The position numbers and the translations under genes are program-made. From JACKII01 sp963807085 (GTDB lineage: Bacteria > Pseudomonadota > Alphaproteobacteria > Bin95), in assembly GCA_963807085.1 (NCBI GenBank), contig CAWEBB010000022.1:207289-271288 (forward strand): a DNA stretch of 64,000 nt, given 5' to 3'. The notes below the pieces were generated by a model. That model was given only the letters and a program-made list of their open reading frames with translations. It had not been told where the DNA came from and made no database searches. This document shows positions 1 to 9,357 of the stretch, one piece after another. The first letter of the stretch is position 1, and each line of letters starts with the position of its first letter.

Positions 1-223
1 CGTACATATGCCAGTGCCAGTTGTCCTCGCTCATATTGCCGAGCGAGGCGGCGATGCCACCCTGGGCCGCGACGGTGTGGGAGCGGGTGGGAAACACCTT
101 GGTCACGCACGCGGTTTTCAGGCCCGCCTGCACGCATCCCAGCACCGCGCGCAGGCCGGAGCCGCCGCCGCCGACAACGACGACATCATAGGTGTGATCG
201 TGAGTTTCATACGCTTGCGCCAC
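1..223 (-). CDS. sdhA: Succinate dehydrogenase flavoprotein subunit, N-terminal part (gene runs off the window edge)
   Basis: The reverse-strand frame opens at a GTG 5 bases after the sdhD stop and reads an FAD Rossmann segment (DVVVVGGGGSGLRA) followed by a TRSHTVAAQGG-type stretch that is typical of SdhA, where FAD is bound covalently through a His in this region. SdhA oxidises succinate to fumarate on the cytoplasmic face of the membrane in the TCA cycle and complex II. Only about 74 codons are in the window. The gene order sdhC-sdhD-sdhA is the normal proteobacterial operon. The GTG start is chosen because the nearby upstream ATG is in another frame. Confidence 0.93.
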   Translation of the reverse strand, partial: MAQAYETHDHTYDVVVVGGGGSGLRAVLGCVQAGLKTACVTKVFPTRSHTVAAQGGIAASLGNMSEDNWHWHMY

Positions 224-227
224 GGCA

Positions 228-611
228 TCAGCCTCCAAACGCGATCTTGAGTACCGAGAAGACGCCGAGCAGGCCGAGGAAGAGGGCAGCGCCCTTTACC
301 ACCAGCAGCGCCGCGACTTTGGGAAAATGGGCGTGGATATAGTCTTCGATAACGACCTGCAGGCCGAGTTGGGCATGGTGGAACATCATGATCAGCAGCG
401 CGACCATCAGCACCGCCGAAACCGGCGAGGCGATCCAGGCGCGCATCTCTGCATAGGGTGCGCCGATATGCGCGATCAGGCCGATGACGAACCAGATGCC
501 CAGCGGCACCAGCGCGATGGCGGTGATGCGCTGCACCATCCAATGGCCGGTGCCGGATTTGGCGGAGCCGAGGCCGCGGGCGGTGCCGAGTGGCGAGCGG
601 AGGGACATCAT
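228..611 (-). CDS. sdhD: Succinate dehydrogenase membrane anchor subunit SdhD
   Basis: This 127-residue hydrophobic protein has three predicted membrane helices and lies between sdhC and sdhA. With SdhC it anchors complex II, binds haem b and forms the quinone site. The start MMSLRSPLGTARGLGSAKSG is typical of alphaproteobacterial SdhD, and a His-containing segment (MMFHHAQLGLQ) fits the haem-ligand helix. The downstream sdhA start follows within a few bases, so the genes are probably translationally coupled. Confidence 0.93.
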   Translation of the reverse strand: MMSLRSPLGTARGLGSAKSGTGHWMVQRITAIALVPLGIWFVIGLIAHIGAPYAEMRAWIASPVSAVLMVALLIMMFHHAQLGLQVVIEDYIHAHFPKVAALLVVKGAALFLGLLGVFSVLKIAFGG

Positions 612-624
612 CGTGAAACTCCCC

Positions 625-1020
625 TTACATGGCCGCGTAAGCGGCGATCCAGCTGACGATCGTCAGCACGGCTGCGGCGATAGCAACGACATAGCCCGAC
701 AGGCGCGCGATCTCCAATTCCCGATTTTCCAGCCATGCCCCGGTGTCCCAGATCAAGTGCCGGATGCCGTTGCACAGGTGATAGAACAGACAAAAGGTCC
801 AGACGAACAAGACCAGCTGGCCGATGATAGAGCCGGCGACGCCCGCGAACCCCGCATAGGATTCCGGGGACGCCGCGGCGGCGGCCAGCCACCAGACAAG
901 CGCGATCATGCCCACGGACAGGAAAATACCGGTCGCCCGGTGAGAGATCGACAGGACCGTAGTCCATTGCGGCCGATAGACCTGCAAATGCGGAGACAGC
1001 GGACGCTCAGCGCTGGCCAT
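625..1020 (-). CDS. sdhC: Succinate dehydrogenase cytochrome b556 subunit SdhC
   Basis: The protein starts at MASAERPLSPHLQVYRPQ, the usual SdhC opening. An upstream in-frame ATG would add about 46 non-conserved residues and is rejected. SISHRATGIFLS matches the conserved SdhC signature (SxxHRxTG), and a later His (FYHLCNGIRHL) fits the haem b ligand. It has three membrane helices and about 131 residues, the usual size. It is the first gene of the sdh operon that continues into sdhD and sdhA. Confidence 0.93.
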   Translation of the reverse strand: MASAERPLSPHLQVYRPQWTTVLSISHRATGIFLSVGMIALVWWLAAAAASPESYAGFAGVAGSIIGQLVLFVWTFCLFYHLCNGIRHLIWDTGAWLENRELEIARLSGYVVAIAAAVLTIVSWIAAYAAM

Positions 1021-1087
1021 GTTGCGGGATCCTTCGCATCGGAAGAAGAGCGGGAGACGATGCGACGGCACCGCCTGTCTGCGAACC

Positions 1088-1116
1088 GGTGTAGAGGCGA
1101 GCCTTGCCCAAGTCAA
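1088..1116 (-). promoter_or_regulatory. Candidate sigma-70 promoter for the sdh operon
   Basis: On the minus strand, TTGACT is followed after 17 bases by TACACC, about 70 bases upstream of sdhC. The -35 box is close to consensus and the -10 box is weak. Nothing else recognisable occurs in the 325-base gap between sdhC and the divergent MFS gene (1021-1345). Confidence 0.35.
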
Positions 1117-1345
1117 CAAACCGAAACGAAGCGGGCGGTACGCGAATCCCGGCCGCACCCCTACCTGCGGAGCGGCCGAAAACCGTGCAATAGGCGCCGA
1201 TTGGTGGTAACCGGTATCGCCCTATGCCGCGGCGGCAGACTACGGTATCCATCGGCGCGCTTGTCGCCCGGTATGGCTGCGATAAGCTTTGCGGCATCAA
1301 TTTTTTGGCAAGGGGCGGCTCTGCCCCGGTACACGGCGAGGCACT

Positions 1346-2626
1346 ATGCTGACCAGCCTGCGCGCGTCTCTGTTCGGGGCGATTTCGAAAAGAGTCTTTT
1401 ATGGCTGGGTCATCCTGGCGGTTGCGTCCCTGATCATGTTCGGCACGGGGCCCGGCCAGTCGCATCTGATCGGCCTGTTCTTCGACCCCATCAGTCAGGA
1501 ACTGGGCCTGTCCCGCACCAGCATCGCCGCCGCCTATGGCAGCGCGACCTTGATCGCCGCCCTGATGCTGCCGCGCATGGGTCGGCTGGTGGACCGGCAC
1601 GGGCCCGCCACCATGCTCTCCATCATCGCCTTCGGGCTGGGCGCGTTTGCCATCCTGTTCAGCTTTGCGACCGGCTGGATCTATCTGGCCATCGGCTTTG
1701 CGGGCCTGCGCTTCCTAGGCCAGGGCTCGCTGATGCTGAATTGCGCCAACATGGCCGCGCAATGGTTCGACAAGAAACGCGGCTTTGCTGTCGGTCTGAT
1801 GACGCTGGGCTTTCCGATCTCCATCGCCCTGCATCCCCCGATCGCGCAATGGCTGATCGACACGGTCGGCTGGCGCGAGGCCTGGATCTGGCTGGGCGTT
1901 TCCACCTGGATCATGCTGATCCCGCCGATCGTGTTGTTCCTTTACAGCAAGCCCAGCGACGTGGGGCTGCGGCCCGACGGAGAAGCCGCCCTTGCCGGCG
2001 ATCAAACCGACCCTCCGATCGTCGGCTACACAAAGGCGCAGGCGCTGCGCATGCCGGCCTTTTACCTGATCATCGCCGGGATGAGCTCGCTCTCCATGCT
2101 GGTGACCAGCCTGCACGTGGAATATACCGGCATTCTGAAGGCGCACGGGCTGGATGCGCAGACGGCGGCCACCATGTTCACGATCAGTGGCATTTCGGCC
2201 GCGTGTTTCATGCCGATCGTCGGCAGGCTGCTTGATGTGTTGCCGACGAAGTGGATGTATTTCGCCGGTCTGCTGGTGATGAGCGCGTCGCTGTTTTCCA
2301 GCACCCTGGTCGTGGGGCTGGTCAGCGCGGTGATCTTTGCCATGATATTCGGCCTGAACAACGCCGTGACCATGACCTTTGTCGGCTATCTCTGGCCGCG
2401 CTATTTCGGCCGGCGGTACCTGGGCTCTATCCAGGGCATCGGTCAGATGATCATGATTATCGGGGCGAGCCTAGGGCCGTTGCCGCTAGGCTTCGCGCTG
2501 GATACCTGGGGCAGCTATGACGGCATGCTGACCGTTCTGGCCCTGATCCCGGTCAGCATCGCGATTATCGTCGCCTTCGTGATGCCGCACCCGAAACTGC
2601 CAGAGCCCGAAGAGCAGCCGGCATAA
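1346..2626 (+). CDS. Major facilitator superfamily transporter
   Basis: A 426-residue polytopic protein with about 12 hydrophobic segments and the MFS loop 2-3 motif region (LPRMGRLVDRHGPATML). The overall type resembles monocarboxylate/oxalate-formate antiporter MFS proteins, but the substrate cannot be read from the sequence. ATG 1346 is preferred over an earlier in-frame start because a purine-rich GGCGAGG lies just upstream and the residues before it are not membrane-like. It is transcribed divergently from sdhC and alone. Confidence 0.85.
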   Translation: MLTSLRASLFGAISKRVFYGWVILAVASLIMFGTGPGQSHLIGLFFDPISQELGLSRTSIAAAYGSATLIAALMLPRMGRLVDRHGPATMLSIIAFGLGAFAILFSFATGWIYLAIGFAGLRFLGQGSLMLNCANMAAQWFDKKRGFAVGLMTLGFPISIALHPPIAQWLIDTVGWREAWIWLGVSTWIMLIPPIVLFLYSKPSDVGLRPDGEAALAGDQTDPPIVGYTKAQALRMPAFYLIIAGMSSLSMLVTSLHVEYTGILKAHGLDAQTAATMFTISGISAACFMPIVGRLLDVLPTKWMYFAGLLVMSASLFSSTLVVGLVSAVIFAMIFGLNNAVTMTFVGYLWPRYFGRRYLGSIQGIGQMIMIIGASLGPLPLGFALDTWGSYDGMLTVLALIPVSIAIIVAFVMPHPKLPEPEEQPA

Positions 2627-2636
2627 GGGCGCCGGT

Positions 2637-3074
2637 TTACCGCTTGATTCCCAGCACCGCGCCGCCACAGAACTCGCCGGAGGCAGGGGCATGGAACACC
2701 AGATAATAGACCGCCATGCGTTCGGGCTTGATCGCCACCACTTGCTCGAACCCATCGCCCGACTTGTTCGAGAGCAGTGGCTCGCGCGCACCGGATTCCA
2801 GCACGAATTCGGATGATTCCGCCGCCGGGCCGCAGATGACGAGCTGATAGGCCATCCGTGTGGTCAACACCGTATCGTCTTCGACAGGGGCGGCCTCTCC
2901 ATCTCCGCCGCCCAGCGCATACGTCGTTAAAACCGTATAGCCTTCGCCGAGCTTGCCCTCGCATTCTTTGATGTGCGCGGCCGTATCGCAGGCCGCGTGA
3001 GCCGCACCGGCCAGCAGGGCCAAGCCAGCGGTCAGAGCGCCAGCCAGCGCAGCCGGTTTTACGATTCCGGTCAT
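2637..3074 (-). CDS. Secreted hypothetical protein
   Basis: A 145-residue protein with a clear Sec signal peptide (basic MTGIVK, a long Ala/Leu core, cleavage after GAAHA). Four cysteines in the mature part (ACDT, KECEG, VICGP, EFCGG) suggest one or two disulfides in the periplasm. No domain is recognised. It converges on the MFS gene with only about 10 bases between the two stops. Confidence 0.7.
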   Translation of the reverse strand: MTGIVKPAALAGALTAGLALLAGAAHAACDTAAHIKECEGKLGEGYTVLTTYALGGGDGEAAPVEDDTVLTTRMAYQLVICGPAAESSEFVLESGAREPLLSNKSGDGFEQVVAIKPERMAVYYLVFHAPASGEFCGGAVLGIKR

Positions 3075-3158
3075 GGGGTATTCCTCAAATATTATCGTAA
3101 GCAGATAGACTAAAGTACCGGACTGCCCGCGATCAATCCAGCCGGTCAGGCGCGCTGC

Positions 3159-4214
3159 TCAGCCGCAGGCAACACAGTAGATGTCTTTGACCTCGCCAGG
3201 GATCGACATGTCACTCCAGGTCTCGCCGCCATCCTGGGTCCCGAACACCTCGCCCTTGTAGCGCGCGCCGATATAGACTTGGCGCGGGTCCTGGGCGTGC
3301 AGGCCGATGGACATGATGGTGCCATGCACCTGCACCTTGTCGAAACGGCTCCAGTTTTTGCCCGCATCGGTCGAGCGGTAGAGGCCGCCATCCTCGCTGG
3401 CCGCCGCCACGCTGAGCGCGGCATAGACGGTCGCCGGCTCGCTGGGCGCGACGCGCACGTCGCGGCCATAGGTGGTGGGGGAGAAATTTTTCGCCTCCAG
3501 GTCCCGCCATGACTTGCCGCCATCGCGGGATTCGAACAGACCCATGCGCAGCGCGATCAGCACCGCCTCCGGGTCGGCCGGGCGCGATGGTCAGGGCGTG
3601 GCCGTCCAGCATGCCTTCGGCGGTCGATTCCGACACGATCTTGCTGGAAAGGTGGGGCTGCTTTGCCATTTCCGCCAGCGGCTCGCCGCAGTCGATCCAG
3701 CTTTCGCCGCTGTCGTGGCTGACCATGGCGCCGCCGAACTCGAGCGCGGCATAGATCGTTTCCGGCTGGGTCGGATGCTGGGCGAGGCGCAACACCCGGC
3801 TGGCGAACGGGCTTTCAGCCGGCTGGGGATGCCGGGATCGGGGAGCGCTCGCCAGGACTGGCCCATATCCTCCGACAGAAACACGCCCACCGGCGAGGCG
3901 CCGGCATAAATCCGGTTCGCGTCCCGGCTATCGACCAGGAACGACCAGACTTGCCGGCCGGCCTCCGGCCAGTCTGCGCGGCTGAAGGTGCCGCCCTTGT
4001 CGGTCGAGCGGTAGACGCCATCGACCGTGCCCGCCAGCACCACGTTCGGATCGGTGGGGTGGACCATCACATAGTGGGTTTCTTTGTCGCCGAACACGTT
4101 CTGCCACTCGCCGCCGGGTGCGGCGGGGCGGCGGAACACGCCATAGGCGCCGGTTGCGTCCGGGCGGCCGACATAGCCGGCGACGGCGGCGAAAAGATGG
4201 GTCTGGTCGAGCAT
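3159..4214 (-). pseudogene. BNR/sialidase-like beta-propeller protein, broken by two frameshifts
   Basis: The gene begins at MLDQTHLFAAVAGYVGRPD behind a GGAAGGAAA ribosome site and carries repeated BNR (Asp-box-like) motifs such as VYRSTDKGGTFS, FLSEDMGQSWRAL, MVSHDSGESWIDC, LFESRDGGKSWRDL, LYRSTDAGKNWS and FGTQDGGETWS, as in the VPS10/photosystem II Hcf136-like propeller families. Reading must change frame near 3800 and again near 3590; the two shifts compensate, so the total of 1056 bases remains a multiple of three. Both breaks fall inside otherwise well conserved repeats, which suggests single-base errors or very recent inactivation. No signal peptide is seen. The function is unknown; this is probably a repeat-propeller protein of about 351 residues. 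Confidence 0.75.
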
Positions 4215-4408
4215 TGGCGGGTTTCCTTCCAAAGAACATGATCTGTCTTGGCCCTCCCGCGGGAGGCGCCGGCTCGGCGTCCATCGGGGTGGCTGTTTCT
4301 TTGGCACCATACTGGACCCACCGAACCGCGCCAGCAAGTGAGACGCAAACCCGCGCTGGCTGAAAATGACGGCTCGCCTGCCGATGTTTGCAGAGGCTGG
4401 TCCCGCGC

Positions 4409-4885
4409 TCAGCCTTGCCGCTGTTTTTCGCGGAGAGCGACCAGCTTCAGCACGTCGTCGGCTTCCGTGCGGGCGAGCGGGCCGTCGCTGTAGGACAACT
4501 GCACGATCCGGTTTTCGGGCGACAGCACGAACTCGGAGGGCTGCCCGAACTTGCGGTTTGCCTCCCAATAGCCGCCGACGCTTTCAATCATGGCCTGATC
4601 GACGCCCCAGGCGACCGGATAGCCGGCCTTCGCCGCCATCTCCGCCGCCTTGTCCTGTGGGTCTGCGCTGGCTGCCACCACGGAGATGTTGTTCTTTTCG
4701 AGGTCCGCCTTGACCTTACTGAAGCCGTCCAACTGACGTCGACAGTAGGGTCACCAGCTACCCCGGAAAAAGATAATGACTTTCCAGCCCTCGCCCATAT
4801 CGTCCGGCAGATTCATACTGCTGCCATCGGACAGGGTCAGAGTGGTGGCTGGGAAAGTCTGGCCGGCGGCCAGTCTTTCGGACAA
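4409..4885 (-). CDS. Putative selenocysteine-containing peroxiredoxin-like protein (AhpC/TSA superfamily), in-frame UGA at Sec45
   Basis: Two open segments lie in exactly the same frame and are separated only by one UGA (4751-4753). Read through, they give one 158-residue thioredoxin-fold protein with WKVIIFFRGSW-Sec-PYC-RRQLDGF at the active site. Relatives have WCPYC here, so the UGA sits precisely at the peroxidatic or nucleophilic Cys, with the second Cys at 48 intact. The C-terminal half is a normal Prx-like domain (VAASADPQDKAAEMA, PSEFVLSPENRIVQLSY). Start: TTG 4885 preceded by AAAGGAG at 8 bases (MSERLAAGQTFPATTL). A hairpin follows the UGA (separate entry). The likely role is thiol peroxidase or thiol-disulfide oxidoreductase. 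No sel genes are in the window, so a Cys-to-stop error remains the alternative. Confidence 0.72.
4712..4753 (-). promoter_or_regulatory. Candidate bacterial SECIS element immediately downstream of the UGA
   Basis: After the UGA the mRNA can fold with a 7-bp lower stem (CCUACUG with CAGU-A-AGG, one bulged A), a symmetric 4x4 internal loop, and a 4-bp upper stem CGUC/GACG closing the 5-base loop AGUUG. Sixteen bases separate the UGA from the loop, and G is the second loop base. Both fit known bacterial SECIS elements, which lie in the coding region just behind the UGA and bind SelB. Confidence 0.55.
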
Positions 4886-5023
4886 TGAGGTAGCTCCTTT
4901 GCTAGTTCGACAGGGAATGGAGCCCTGCTGCCACCGTTCATCGGTGGCGGGTTTGACCGTATAGGCGAGCCCGACCGGGGGAAAGGCAATTTTCGGTGAC
5001 CGGGTAGCTCGCCGCCTCAATCC

Positions 5024-5827
5024 CTAATCGCCCTTGAACGCCGGCTTGCGGCGCTCGCCGAAGGCCGTCACTGCTTCCTGGTGATCGCGGGTCAGGTTCG
5101 ACTGGGTCTCCAGGCTGATCGACAGGTCCATCATAGAATGAGCCAGTTGGCGCAGCGGAATATTAACCGTCCGCTTGGTCCAGTTGATCGACTTGGAGGC
5201 ACCGCCCGCCAGTTTGCGCGCCAGGCCGTACACCTTGTCGTCCAACTGGTCGGCGGGCACCACATGGTTGATCAGGCCGATGCGCTCTGCCTCGGTCGCG
5301 CTCATCAGGTCGCCGGTCAGCAGATATTCCTTGGCCCGGGCAAAGCCGACCAGTTGCGGCCAGATCACCGCGCCGCCGTCACCTGCCACCAGGCCCGCGT
5401 TAACGTGGGGATCGCCGATCTTGGCATGCTCGACCGCAATGATGATGTCGCAGAGCAGCGCCACGGTCGCACCGAGCCCGACCGCATGGCCGTTGACCCG
5501 CGCGATCACCGGCTTCTCGCACTCCAGGATGCGATAGACGATGCGCCGGGCCTCCGGCATGCCCACGTCCCAAAGCTTCGTGTCGTCGATCTTTTTCTGC
5601 ATGCCCGGCACGTTGCCGCCCGCAGAGAAAGCCTTGCCCGCCCCGGTCAGTACCGCGACCTTAACATTGTCGTCGTCGTTCACCTGGTCCCAGATGGTGG
5701 ACATGGTGGTGTGCATGCCCGCCGTAAACGCGTTCAGGCTGTCCGGCTGGTTCAGGCGGATGGTGAGCACGCCGTCGTCCAGTTCGGTTTCAACATCAGC
5801 GTAGCGTTCGTATCCTTTAACGGCCAT
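5024..5827 (-). CDS. Enoyl-CoA hydratase/isomerase family protein
   Basis: A 267-residue crotonase-fold protein starting at MAVKGYERYADVETELDDG behind a GAGGAG site. An oxyanion-hole segment (GAGKAFSAGGNVPGM) and the helix with HAVGLGATVALLCDI are clear. At the two usual acid positions of enoyl-CoA hydratase the sequence has Asp (IGDPHVNAG, VAGDGG) in place of Glu, so the chemistry may not be simple hydration. It lies just downstream of two GMC oxidoreductases on the same strand, with 35 bases to the nearer one, and may share their transcript. The CoA substrate is unknown. Confidence 0.87.
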   Translation of the reverse strand: MAVKGYERYADVETELDDGVLTIRLNQPDSLNAFTAGMHTTMSTIWDQVNDDDNVKVAVLTGAGKAFSAGGNVPGMQKKIDDTKLWDVGMPEARRIVYRILECEKPVIARVNGHAVGLGATVALLCDIIIAVEHAKIGDPHVNAGLVAGDGGAVIWPQLVGFARAKEYLLTGDLMSATEAERIGLINHVVPADQLDDKVYGLARKLAGGASKSINWTKRTVNIPLRQLAHSMMDLSISLETQSNLTRDHQEAVTAFGERRKPAFKGD

Positions 5828-5862
5828 GGCTTTTTTCTCCTCTGAAGATGTTTCCGTGCGGC

Positions 5863-7509
5863 TCAGGCCGCCGCCTTTGCCGCCCTGGTTTCCGCTGCCG
5901 CCAGCACCATGGCGGCGCATTTCTCGCCTATCATGATGCTGGGGGCGTTGGTATTGCCGCTGGTGAGCGTCGGCATGATGGAGGCGTCGGCGACCCGCAG
6001 TCGCTCGATCCCGTGCACCCGCAACTGGTCGTCGACCACAGCGCGCGGATCGCTGCCCATCTTGCACGTACCGATCGGGTGGTATGTGGTCTCGGCGTGG
6101 TCGCAGATCCACTGAACCAGGTCCTTGTCGGTCTGCACTCCCGGCCCCGGCGCGATCTCCTCGCCCACTATATCGGCCAGCGGCGGGGTTGCGAACAGCT
6201 CCCGCGCCTTGCGCATCGCCGCCACCGTGCCTTGGCGGTCATAGTCGGTCGACATGAAGTTGAAGTTGATCGCCGGCGGCTCGAACGGATTGGCGGATTT
6301 GATATGGATCGAGCCGGTGCTTTCGGAGCGCAGCACGTTGATGTTCAGCGTCACGCCGCGCTCTTTGGCGATTTGCAGGTGCCCCTCCTTGTCCAACTCA
6401 TAGAGAAAGGGCGTCATGGCGATGGCGGCGTCCGGGCTTTCCAGGCCCTCCCGCGTTTTGAAATACATGCGGATGGGGGCTGCGGTCATCGAGAAGAAGC
6501 CTTCCTTGATGACCGCGTACTTTAACGCCTCCCGCCAAAGCCGCCAGCCGCGGCCATTGTCGTTGAAGGTCGCGCCCTTCTGTATGATGGAAAAGCGCAT
6601 GCGCGGCGAATAGTGATCGCGCAGGTTCTCGCCCACGCCCGGCAGTTCGTGCACCGGCTTGATGCCAAAGGAGCGCAGCAGGTCAGATTGCCCGATGCCC
6701 GAAAGCTCCAGCAGTTTCGGCGAGTTGATCGAGCCGGTGGATACGATCACCTCCCGGCCCGCCCGGGCTTCCCGGTTCTGGCCGTTCGCCTGATAGCGCA
6801 CGCCGACACAGGTCTTGCCCTCCAGGATCAGCGACCCGGCCATCGCGCCGGACTGCACCGTCAGGTTGGACCGGCTCCGCACCGGGTCCAGGTAGCAATA
6901 GGCGGTTGACTGTCGGCGGCCCTTGTTGATGGTGATCTGGGTAATGCCGATGCCTTCCTGATCGCCGCCGTTGTAGTCCTTGGTGAAGGGGATGCCGATT
7001 TTCTCCGCCGCCTCGATCATGCGCCGGTGCAGGGGCGAGATGTCCATGGGCGTGTCCGTCACGCGCAGCAGGCCGTTCCGACCGCGGAATTCGTCGGAGC
7101 CACCGTCGTATTTCTCCATGTTCCTGAAGACCGGCAGCACGTCCTGATAGCTCCAGCCGCGATTGCCGAGCTGGGCCCAATGGTCGTAATCCTGGGGCTG
7201 GCCGCGCACGAACACCATGCCGTTGATGGAAGACGAGCCGCCCAGCATTTTGCCCCGCGGCACCGGAATACGGCGGCCGCCGGAGCCTTCGTCCGGCTCG
7301 GACTCGTAGCACCAATTGACGGCAGGATTGTCGATCAGCTTCGCCATGCCAATCGGCACCTTCGACCAGAAATAGTCGCTGCCCTCGGTGCCGGCTTCCA
7401 GGCACAGCACCGTATGCTGGCCGCTGGCCGAAAGCCGGTTCGCGAGCACGGCTCCCGCGGAGCCGGAGCCGACGACGATATAGTCATAGGTGGCGGATGA
7501 GGCTGCCAT
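5863..7509 (-). CDS. GMC family FAD-dependent oxidoreductase (choline/alcohol dehydrogenase type)
   Basis: A 548-residue intact GMC enzyme: N-terminal FAD dinucleotide motif (YIVVGSGSAGAVLANRLS), first GMC signature (RGKMLGGSSSINGMVFVRG), second signature (STGSINSPKLLELSGIG) and C-terminal catalytic region with TYHPIGTCKMG and GNTNAPSIMIGEKCA. It should oxidise an alcohol substrate to aldehyde, but the substrate is not evident. It is a close tandem paralogue of the gene at 7579-9230 and lies upstream of the enoyl-CoA hydratase. Confidence 0.9.
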   Translation of the reverse strand: MAASSATYDYIVVGSGSAGAVLANRLSASGQHTVLCLEAGTEGSDYFWSKVPIGMAKLIDNPAVNWCYESEPDEGSGGRRIPVPRGKMLGGSSSINGMVFVRGQPQDYDHWAQLGNRGWSYQDVLPVFRNMEKYDGGSDEFRGRNGLLRVTDTPMDISPLHRRMIEAAEKIGIPFTKDYNGGDQEGIGITQITINKGRRQSTAYCYLDPVRSRSNLTVQSGAMAGSLILEGKTCVGVRYQANGQNREARAGREVIVSTGSINSPKLLELSGIGQSDLLRSFGIKPVHELPGVGENLRDHYSPRMRFSIIQKGATFNDNGRGWRLWREALKYAVIKEGFFSMTAAPIRMYFKTREGLESPDAAIAMTPFLYELDKEGHLQIAKERGVTLNINVLRSESTGSIHIKSANPFEPPAINFNFMSTDYDRQGTVAAMRKARELFATPPLADIVGEEIAPGPGVQTDKDLVQWICDHAETTYHPIGTCKMGSDPRAVVDDQLRVHGIERLRVADASIMPTLTSGNTNAPSIMIGEKCAAMVLAAAETRAAKAAA

Positions 7510-7578
7510 GGCGCGATTTCCCTGTTTGGTGTTCTTTCTGTCGAAAGCAAGCCAGCTAGCGGCGGCTGGCGCAAGGGG

Positions 7579-9230
7579 TTAGGCGGCCTGCATTTGGGCG
7601 GCCTCCGCCGCCTCCAGCACCATGGCGGCGCATTTCTCGCCGATCATGATGCTGGGCGCGTTGGTGTTGCCGCTGGTCAGCACCGGCATGATGGAGGCGT
7701 CGGCAATGCGGAGGCCCGCGATCCCGTGCACCCGCAACCGGTCGTCCACCACGGCGCGGGCGTCGGTTGACGGCCCCATCTTGCAGGTGCCGACCGGATG
7801 GTAGGTGGTCTCCGCCGTGTTGCGCACCCATTCCAGCAGTTCCGCGTCCGTCTGTCTGTCCGTGCCGGGCGCGATCTCGCCGCCGACCCAGTCGGCGACG
7901 GGCGGGGTCGCCATCAACTCTCTGGCCTTGCGCATGGCGGCCAGCAGGCCGTCGCGGTCATGCTGCGAAGACAGGAAATTGAAGCGGATCGCCGGCGGCT
8001 CGGCCGGGTTGGCGGATTTGATGTGGATCGAGCCCAGGCTTTCGGAGCGCAGCACGTTGATGTTCATCGTGATGCCTTTGAGTGTCGGCGAAACGCGCCG
8101 TTCCCGCCCGATCATCTCATAGATAAAGGGCAGGATGGAGATGGTCGCATCCGGCGTCTCCAGCCCCTCTCGAGTTTTGAAGTATAGGCGCAAGGGCACG
8201 CTGGTGCGCGCTAGAAAACCGTCCTTGAACAGGGCATAGCGCGCCGCCTCCCGCGCCAGCCGCCACCCGCGCGCGCCGTCGTTGAAGGTAGCGTTCTTTT
8301 CCTTGATCGCGAACTTGACGCGGGGGCTGTAGTGGTCGCGCAGGTTTTCGCCCACGCCGGGCAACTCATGCACCGCGTCGATGCCGAGCGATCGCAGCAG
8401 GTCAGTCTGTCCGATGCCGGATAGCTCAAGCAGCTTGGGCGAATTGATCGAACCGCCGGAGAGGATCACCTCGTGGTTGGCCCGTGCCTCGCGCGCTTCG
8501 CCATGCACGCTGTATTTCACGCCGACGCAGTGCTTGCCCTCCAGGATCAGGCTCTCGGCCATGGCGCCCTGCTCGATGGTGAGGTTTTTCCGGCCACGCG
8601 CCGGGTCCAGATAGCAAAAGGCGGTGGACTGCCGCCGGCCTTCACGATCGTGACCTGGGACATGCCGATGCCTTCCTGGGTGCGGCCGTTCAGGTCGGGA
8701 TTGAAGGGAATGCCGATATTCTCGGCCAACTCGATGATGCGCTCCAGCAGCGGGATTTGGCGGCGCGGCGTATCATCCACTTTCAGCGGGCCATTGCGGC
8801 CGCGGAATTCGTCCTCGCCGCCGCTGTAGCTTTCCATGTTCTTGAAGATCGGCAGCACGTCCTGGTAGCTCCAGCCGCGATTGCCGAGCTGGGCCCAGTG
8901 GTCGTAATCCTGCGCCTGGCCGCGGATGAAGACCATGCCGTTGATGGACGAGGAACCGCCCAGCATCTTGCCCCGCGGCACCTCGATCCGCCGCCCTCCC
9001 GAACCCTCGTCGGGTTCGGAGGAATAGCACCAGTTGACGGCGGGATTGTCGATCAGTTTGGCGATGCCCACCGGCACCCTGGACCAGAAATAATCGCTGC
9101 CCTCGGTGCCCGCTTCCAGGCAGAGAACGGTGTAGCGGCCGCTTTCAGACAACCGAGCCGCGACGGCCGCGCCGGCGGAGCCTGCGCCGACGACGATATA
9201 GTCATAGGCGGATGAGTTCATGGCGGACAT
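7579..9230 (-). pseudogene. GMC family oxidoreductase, tandem paralogue with one frameshift
   Basis: It opens at MSAMNSSAYDYIVVGAGSAG and contains all the GMC landmarks seen in its neighbour (RGKMLGGSSSINGMVFIRG, SGGSINSPKLLELSGIG, TYHPVGTCKMG). Near 8640 the frame breaks: the paralogue reads KGRRQSTAYCYLD, whereas here the bases AAGGCCGGCGGCAGTCC appear to lack one base needed for KxGRRQSTAFCYLD. Everything on both sides is well conserved, so the gene may be intact in the organism. Length without the indel would be about 550 residues. Confidence 0.83.
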
Positions 9231-9357
9231 GGCGGGCGGTTCCTTGCAGGCCGGTTTTCACGGTTTCATTGGTTGAACCCAAGAAAGCCACTGGGGCGGC
9301 CGGCTGGCAAGGGGGACGGTCATCTTCGACAGATTTCCGCCCGCCGTCCGCTGCCTG

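Noticed and set aside
484..2235. A 583-residue plus-strand frame over sdhD, sdhC and the MFS gene
   Set aside because: It is the shadow of three well supported genes; Arg/Pro/Gln-rich composition with no domain.
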